Assembly: GCA_958296385.1 (NCBI GenBank)
Contig: OY282494.1
Coordinates: 2,748,981 to 2,812,980 of the forward strand
Length of the DNA stretch: 64,000 nucleotides
Source of the DNA: an uncultured Dehalococcoidia bacterium
Lineage (GTDB): Bacteria > Chloroflexota > Dehalococcoidia > Lucifugimonadales > UBA3495
Direction: 5' to 3'
Of the stretch, positions 60,912 to 64,000 are shown piece by piece. Every line of letters begins with the position of its first letter. Position 1 is the stretch's first letter. Made by a program: the position numbers and the translations under genes. The notes beneath the pieces are model-generated. The model worked only from the letters and a program-made list of their open reading frames with translations, had not been told where the DNA came from and ran no database searches.

Positions 60912-61346
60912 TCAGCGGTAGCCGTCCCCGGAGTAATCCCACGACCGTATCCGTTCCGGCGTAACCCTGATGTACGCCGCTCCGGGGCGCGGTTCCGCCG
61001 GCAGGTCAGCCTCCGCAACGCCCCGCCGTCGGGCCGCTGCCCGTGCGTAGTGCAAAACATCCCCCGGCTCCGCGTGCACCGCCGCCGTCCCCTGCACCAT
61101 CACCCCCCGAATATCCGCCATCGTGCTGCCACTCTCAATCAGCAGGCTGACCTTCGGATTGCGCGCGATATTGTCCAGCTTGTGCGTATCCGCCCGCACC
61201 CCCATCAGGATTTCATCCCCCAGCCGGAAATACCCCAGCGGCACCGAATGAGGAAACCCGTCGGAGTCCAGCGTAGTCAAAACCACCCACCCCGGCTTGC
61301 TGTCCAGATAATCGTAGATTTCCTGCTGCGTCAATCGGCGCGGCAT
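60912..61346 (-). CDS. Pyridoxamine 5'-phosphate oxidase-like (PPOX) flavin/F420-binding protein
   Basis: A 144-aa split-barrel protein. Residues ~20-75 show the family course: WVVLTTLDSDGFPHSVPLGY, then EILMGVRADTHKLDNIARNP and KVSLLIESGS, where the K..Ni..nP.vsl.i block is the hallmark. It may reduce or oxidise a substrate with FMN or F420. The C-terminus ends RIRSWDYSG. The start at 61346 follows GGAGGGGG by 8 nt. Confidence 0.85.
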   Translation of the reverse strand: MPRRLTQQEIYDYLDSKPGWVVLTTLDSDGFPHSVPLGYFRLGDEILMGVRADTHKLDNIARNPKVSLLIESGSTMADIRGVMVQGTAAVHAEPGDVLHYARAAARRRGVAEADLPAEPRPGAAYIRVTPERIRSWDYSGDGYR

Positions 61347-61397
61347 AGATAGCACCCCCTCCGGCAAAATCCCCAGACGATTAGCGGCCCCGCACGA

Positions 61398-62075
61398 CTA
61401 AAAAGCCCGCGGTGGGAACACCCGGCGATACACCCCCGGCGAGCCGGCCGCGTGCCCGTAGCGCCCCCCGATGTACTCGTGCATCGTGTCCTGCTTGCGC
61501 TGATTCTCCCAGGCCACCGTTTCCGGCACCTTTTCGTGCTCAAACTCGTACATCGTCAAATACTTCGGCCCGCCCTCCACCACGTGATACCGCCGCACGT
61601 GCAAGCACCCGCTGATTTCCAAATTGGCCGGCGTCCGCACGTTGTCGTAATAGTAATTGTACTTGTCCTCCAAATCCGCCGGCACGTCCATCCGCCCAAT
61701 CTGCAAAGCCGGCGCCATCCCCCGCCCCAAGATGTTAGGGTCATTCTCCGCCGGATAGATTTGCGTAGCCGCCAGCCGCACCGTACCCCGGCCCACCACG
61801 TTAGGCGACATCCGACGCGTCCATTCAGTAGGATTGGCAAGCATCCGCCGGTACTCCGGAGTTTGCAGTGCCGCCACCGATTCCAGCTCGTACACCGCCA
61901 GATAGCGCGGCCCGCCCCGCAGCGCCTCATAGCGCGCCGCATCCAGAAACCCCGGCGCACGCAACCGCTCCGGCACGTGTTCCTCGTTGTACCAAGCATT
62001 AAACTCGGCATCGTTCTCCGTATCCACATCCGCATAAACCACCAGCAAAGCAGCCCCTTTCCTCTCAACCATCAT
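61398..62075 (-). CDS. DUF4286-like tandem alpha-beta barrel (Dabb-type) protein
   Basis: A 225-aa protein with two similar ferredoxin-like halves. The first has LLVVYADVDTENDAEFNAWY, EEHVPERLRAPGF and GPRYLAVYELES; the second has LQIGRMDVPADLEDKYNYYY, YHVVEGGPKYLTMYEFEHE. The repeated W/Y-x-x-xH(V/R)P..l..pGf and (G/g)P(R/K)YL..YE patterns are those of DUF4286-like proteins, relatives of small monooxygenases and degradation enzymes. GGAGGTGTA precedes the ATG. Substrate unknown. Confidence 0.8.
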   Translation of the reverse strand: MMVERKGAALLVVYADVDTENDAEFNAWYNEEHVPERLRAPGFLDAARYEALRGGPRYLAVYELESVAALQTPEYRRMLANPTEWTRRMSPNVVGRGTVRLAATQIYPAENDPNILGRGMAPALQIGRMDVPADLEDKYNYYYDNVRTPANLEISGCLHVRRYHVVEGGPKYLTMYEFEHEKVPETVAWENQRKQDTMHEYIGGRYGHAAGSPGVYRRVFPPRAF

Positions 62076-62351
62076 TACACCTCCCTCTCAATCGCCGCCA
62101 TTAAACCACACTTTGCCCCGCAATAGGACAGCCGGGGCTTGTAGTCCCGTGTAAAATAGGCGGTGCCCAGACAGCCAGCTGATTGTTCTACGAAATACGT
62201 AGAAATCTGCTGGATTACGGCGGTTCGTTTGGTGACGTAGTTCGTCGCTTTTGCGTGGCAACCCAGCGTTGCACTGATTAGTAAGCTGGCCGCTCCGTTG
62301 ACCGCTACCGGCCAGCAAAGTGAAAATTTCTGTGGGCTCACCTTCGCATTA

Positions 62352-62549
62352 TGCAGCGACGATGCCCATTGAGCAGACTATGTGCACGCCACCAGTTGGT
62401 GGCCGCCGGGTTTCGCCGCTGTCATTCGGTTTGGGCAGTTCGGATGCCATTGCTGACAGGGCGTTGAGCAGTTGCCGGCCGATGGTGCCGTCGCGCATCA
62501 GTGCGCTAATCCGTTCGTTGATGCTGATGGGCAGTTCGGCGGCGGCGGC
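62352..62549 (-). pseudogene. 66-codon in-frame continuation of the helicase gene beyond TAA
   Basis: Beyond the helicase TAA (62552-62550) the same frame stays open for 66 codons to a second TAA (62351-62349). The first ~40 residues look like real protein: ELPISINERISALMRDGTIG, then QLLNALSAMASELPKP. This suggests the helicase once ended later and has been shortened by one stop mutation. The last ~25 residues are less convincing. The 274 bp between this frame and the DUF4286-like gene hold no gene I can support. Confidence 0.55.
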
Positions 62550-64000
62550 TTACCCGTCCAGACGCAGTTGGCCCAGCTGAGTATTGACGTACCGCACTAT
62601 CCGGTCGGCGCGGCGGTGCGGTTCCGGATTGGCCGGCGGCGCCAGTTTATCAAGCAGGGCCGCCACCGCCGCACTGACGCGGATGTTGGTATCCGACGGC
62701 AGCGGAACCGCCGGCGTGTCCGGTTCACATTCTACCTGCCGCACCAGTTCAGCGAGGGCAAGCTCGGCAACGCTGCCCTCAGAGTTGACGGCGTAGCCCT
62801 GTCTGACGTCGTTGCGGGCAAGCAGCGTGATGGTTGCGCCGGCGTTGGGCTGATTGCCGGCCGTCATTGCAGCGCGCAGGCCGTCGGGCATCAGCAACAG
62901 CCGCTGCCACAGTTCGGGCTGCTCCCGGCGGATACGGTTCAGCAGGGCGTTGGCCTGCTGCGCCAGCGCCAGACTGTCGGTGACGTCATCCTGCTCCTCC
63001 GGCATTTCGCCGTCGTAGATGGAGTAGATGGATTCGGGGTTGACCCGTTCGCCGTTCTCCAAAACTACGTTGTCCAGGCCAATCAGGTCGTGAAACGCCT
63101 GCACCCGGCTCCCGACGGTTTCCCGGATGCTGATTTTGTCCTCCACGGCGGGGTCAGGCATCATATTGTGCAGGTAGATTTCGGCGTGTTCGGTGGTGAT
63201 GCGGTCCACCCGCCCGTGGCGCTGGATGAGCGTTACCGGGTTCCAGTGCAGGTCGTAGCTGACGACCCGGTTGCAGTCTTGCAGGTTTTGCCCCTCGGCG
63301 ATGACGTCGGTGGCAATCAGGATGCGGGTTTGCTCGCCATCCGGCAGGCTCGGCTGGTCGTTGCTGCGGGGCGAGAACCGGGCTACCTTGTCGGCGCTGC
63401 GGCGGTCGCCGCCCATCAGCAAGTCAACGTTGACGCCGAGGTTATCGGCCTTGAGCTGGCGGGACAGGTAGTTGGCGGTCACTTTGGACTCCGTGAATAT
63501 CAGCAGCTTTTCGCCGGCCACGCCGGGCAACTTGACGAAGCTCTTGATCTCGTGGAGTTTGGCGTCGTCGCTGGCGTCACCGTCGGGGTCGGCTTTGATG
63601 CCTTGCAGCGCGTCGGCAACGGCGTTCAGGATGCAGTCGTCGGCATCCAGGTCGTCCAGCCACGCCGAGCAGTCAAAGTCGCTGGCGGCGTAGGATTGCT
63701 CCTTGATCGTGATGCGCGCCTCATCCCGGTCCAGCTCGTCGGTGTCCGGCTCCTCATCGTTGGGCTGGTCGATGGTCAGGATTTCCTCGCTGTCCGTAAC
63801 GCCGTCGTCTTTGTTGACGCCGCCGTTGAGTATCTGATTGCGGAAGTTGCGGTTGCTGTCAATCAGCACCGCCAGCGTGCTGCGAAAAGCGGGGATGGAT
63901 GATTCCAGCCGTTTCCACAGGTTGGTGGTCATAATGCCGGCCAGGTTGCCCCGGTTGCTGCGCACGATGTTGGCGTACTCCGGCTGCTCTCTGGCGTCCT
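62550..64000 (-). CDS. SNF2/RapA-type helicase, C-terminal part (runs off the window)
   Basis: 482 residues of a larger protein whose 5' part lies beyond the right edge; the frame is open to position 64000. The helicase C-terminal lobe is visible: KLLIFTESKVTANYLSRQL (motif IV region), ILIATDVIAEGQNLQDCNRV (motif V) and NPVTLIQRHGRVDR (motif VI, Q..GR..R). The tail ends YVNTQLGQLRLDG before TAA. The form is that of SNF2-like translocases such as RapA/HepA or the DISARM helicase DrmD. Which one cannot be decided without the N-terminus. See the continuation entry for the possible premature stop. Confidence 0.88.
   Translation of the reverse strand, partial: DAREQPEYANIVRSNRGNLAGIMTTNLWKRLESSIPAFRSTLAVLIDSNRNFRNQILNGGVNKDDGVTDSEEILTIDQPNDEEPDTDELDRDEARITIKEQSYAASDFDCSAWLDDLDADDCILNAVADALQGIKADPDGDASDDAKLHEIKSFVKLPGVAGEKLLIFTESKVTANYLSRQLKADNLGVNVDLLMGGDRRSADKVARFSPRSNDQPSLPDGEQTRILIATDVIAEGQNLQDCNRVVSYDLHWNPVTLIQRHGRVDRITTEHAEIYLHNMMPDPAVEDKISIRETVGSRVQAFHDLIGLDNVVLENGERVNPESIYSIYDGEMPEEQDDVTDSLALAQQANALLNRIRREQPELWQRLLLMPDGLRAAMTAGNQPNAGATITLLARNDVRQGYAVNSEGSVAELALAELVRQVECEPDTPAVPLPSDTNIRVSAAVAALLDKLAPPANPEPHRRADRIVRYVNTQLGQLRLDG

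Noticed and set aside
62075-62341. 88-codon minus-strand frame next to the DUF4286-like gene
   Set aside because: Composition and residue pattern do not look like protein, and the start context is poor.
1-64000. tRNA or rRNA genes
   Set aside because: I searched by eye for T-loop (GGTTCRANNCC) and rRNA signatures and found none. A covariance search would be needed to exclude degenerate ones.
7706-64000. One defence island joining methyltransferase, PIN toxin, DUF4209 protein and helicase
   Set aside because: They are separated by tens of kilobases of metabolic genes, and no known system has this layout. Each is reported separately.

Overview
The window is GC-rich bacterial chromosome with short intergenic gaps, many 1-4 bp gene overlaps, MEP-pathway isoprenoid synthesis (ispG), a complex I operon without nuoE/F/G, and many flavin enzymes, hotdog-fold proteins and alpha/beta hydrolases. 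A ~106-bp inverted repeat recurs in the gaps. This gene mix fits an uncultured Chloroflexota (Dehalococcoidia/SAR202-like) best. That placement is inferred from gene content and memory, because the window has no rRNA or other marker gene that would settle it.

Layout. 0-14 kb: a metallo-beta-lactamase-fold lipoprotein, polyamine genes (speD and an aminopropyltransferase with an ACL5-like motif), an uncharacterised two-gene module, trmD with a thioesterase, an amidohydrolase, a 1024-residue nuclease-like/N6-adenine methyltransferase fusion, a beta-propeller lipoprotein, a flavin reductase-like protein, and a PncC-like + nucleotidyltransferase fusion. 14.4-28.7 kb: complex I in the order nuoA-B-C-(2 small genes)-D-H-(4 Uma2 nucleases)-I-(small Cys/Lys-rich protein)-J-K-L-M-N. 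Three of the Uma2 genes are a tandem triplication with a 617-bp period. 29-35 kb: a LOG-like protein, enolase, small membrane proteins, an RDD protein and proS. 35-41 kb: a VapBC-type pair whose antitoxin is internally duplicated, then two paralogous multi-membrane proteins made by a ~1.96-kb tandem duplication (one with a 27-bp poly-C tract inside its reading frame), then an acyl-CoA dehydrogenase-like flavoenzyme. 41-48 kb: small membrane proteins, ispG, an MFS transporter, a signal peptidase-like protein, a YihY protein and two MaoC-like proteins. 48-62 kb: a GT-C glycosyltransferase-like protein with the same C-terminal domain as the 35-40 kb proteins, a probable UGSC-type selenoprotein read through an in-frame TGA, esterase-like proteins (two lacking the nucleophile serine), a luciferase-like monooxygenase, a DUF4209/HEPN-like protein of different base composition, and an amidase with a small GatC/AtzG-like partner. 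62.3-64 kb: the C-terminal part of a SNF2-type helicase that leaves the window and may carry a nonsense mutation.

How the genes work together. The nuo genes would build the membrane arm and the quinone-side connecting module (B, C, D, I) of complex I, with the electron-input module encoded elsewhere or absent. speD and the aminopropyltransferase form a polyamine branch. The 46-62 kb region looks like a catabolic set of hydrolases, dehydratases and flavin enzymes for unknown organic substrates. Several genes (methyltransferase, PIN toxin, Uma2, DUF4209, helicase) resemble defence or mobile-element functions, but they are scattered and do not form one recognised system. The strongest candidates for undescribed biology are the UGA-containing gene, the C-terminal domain shared by three membrane proteins, the possibly phase-variable poly-C tract, and the nuclease genes amplified inside a respiratory operon.
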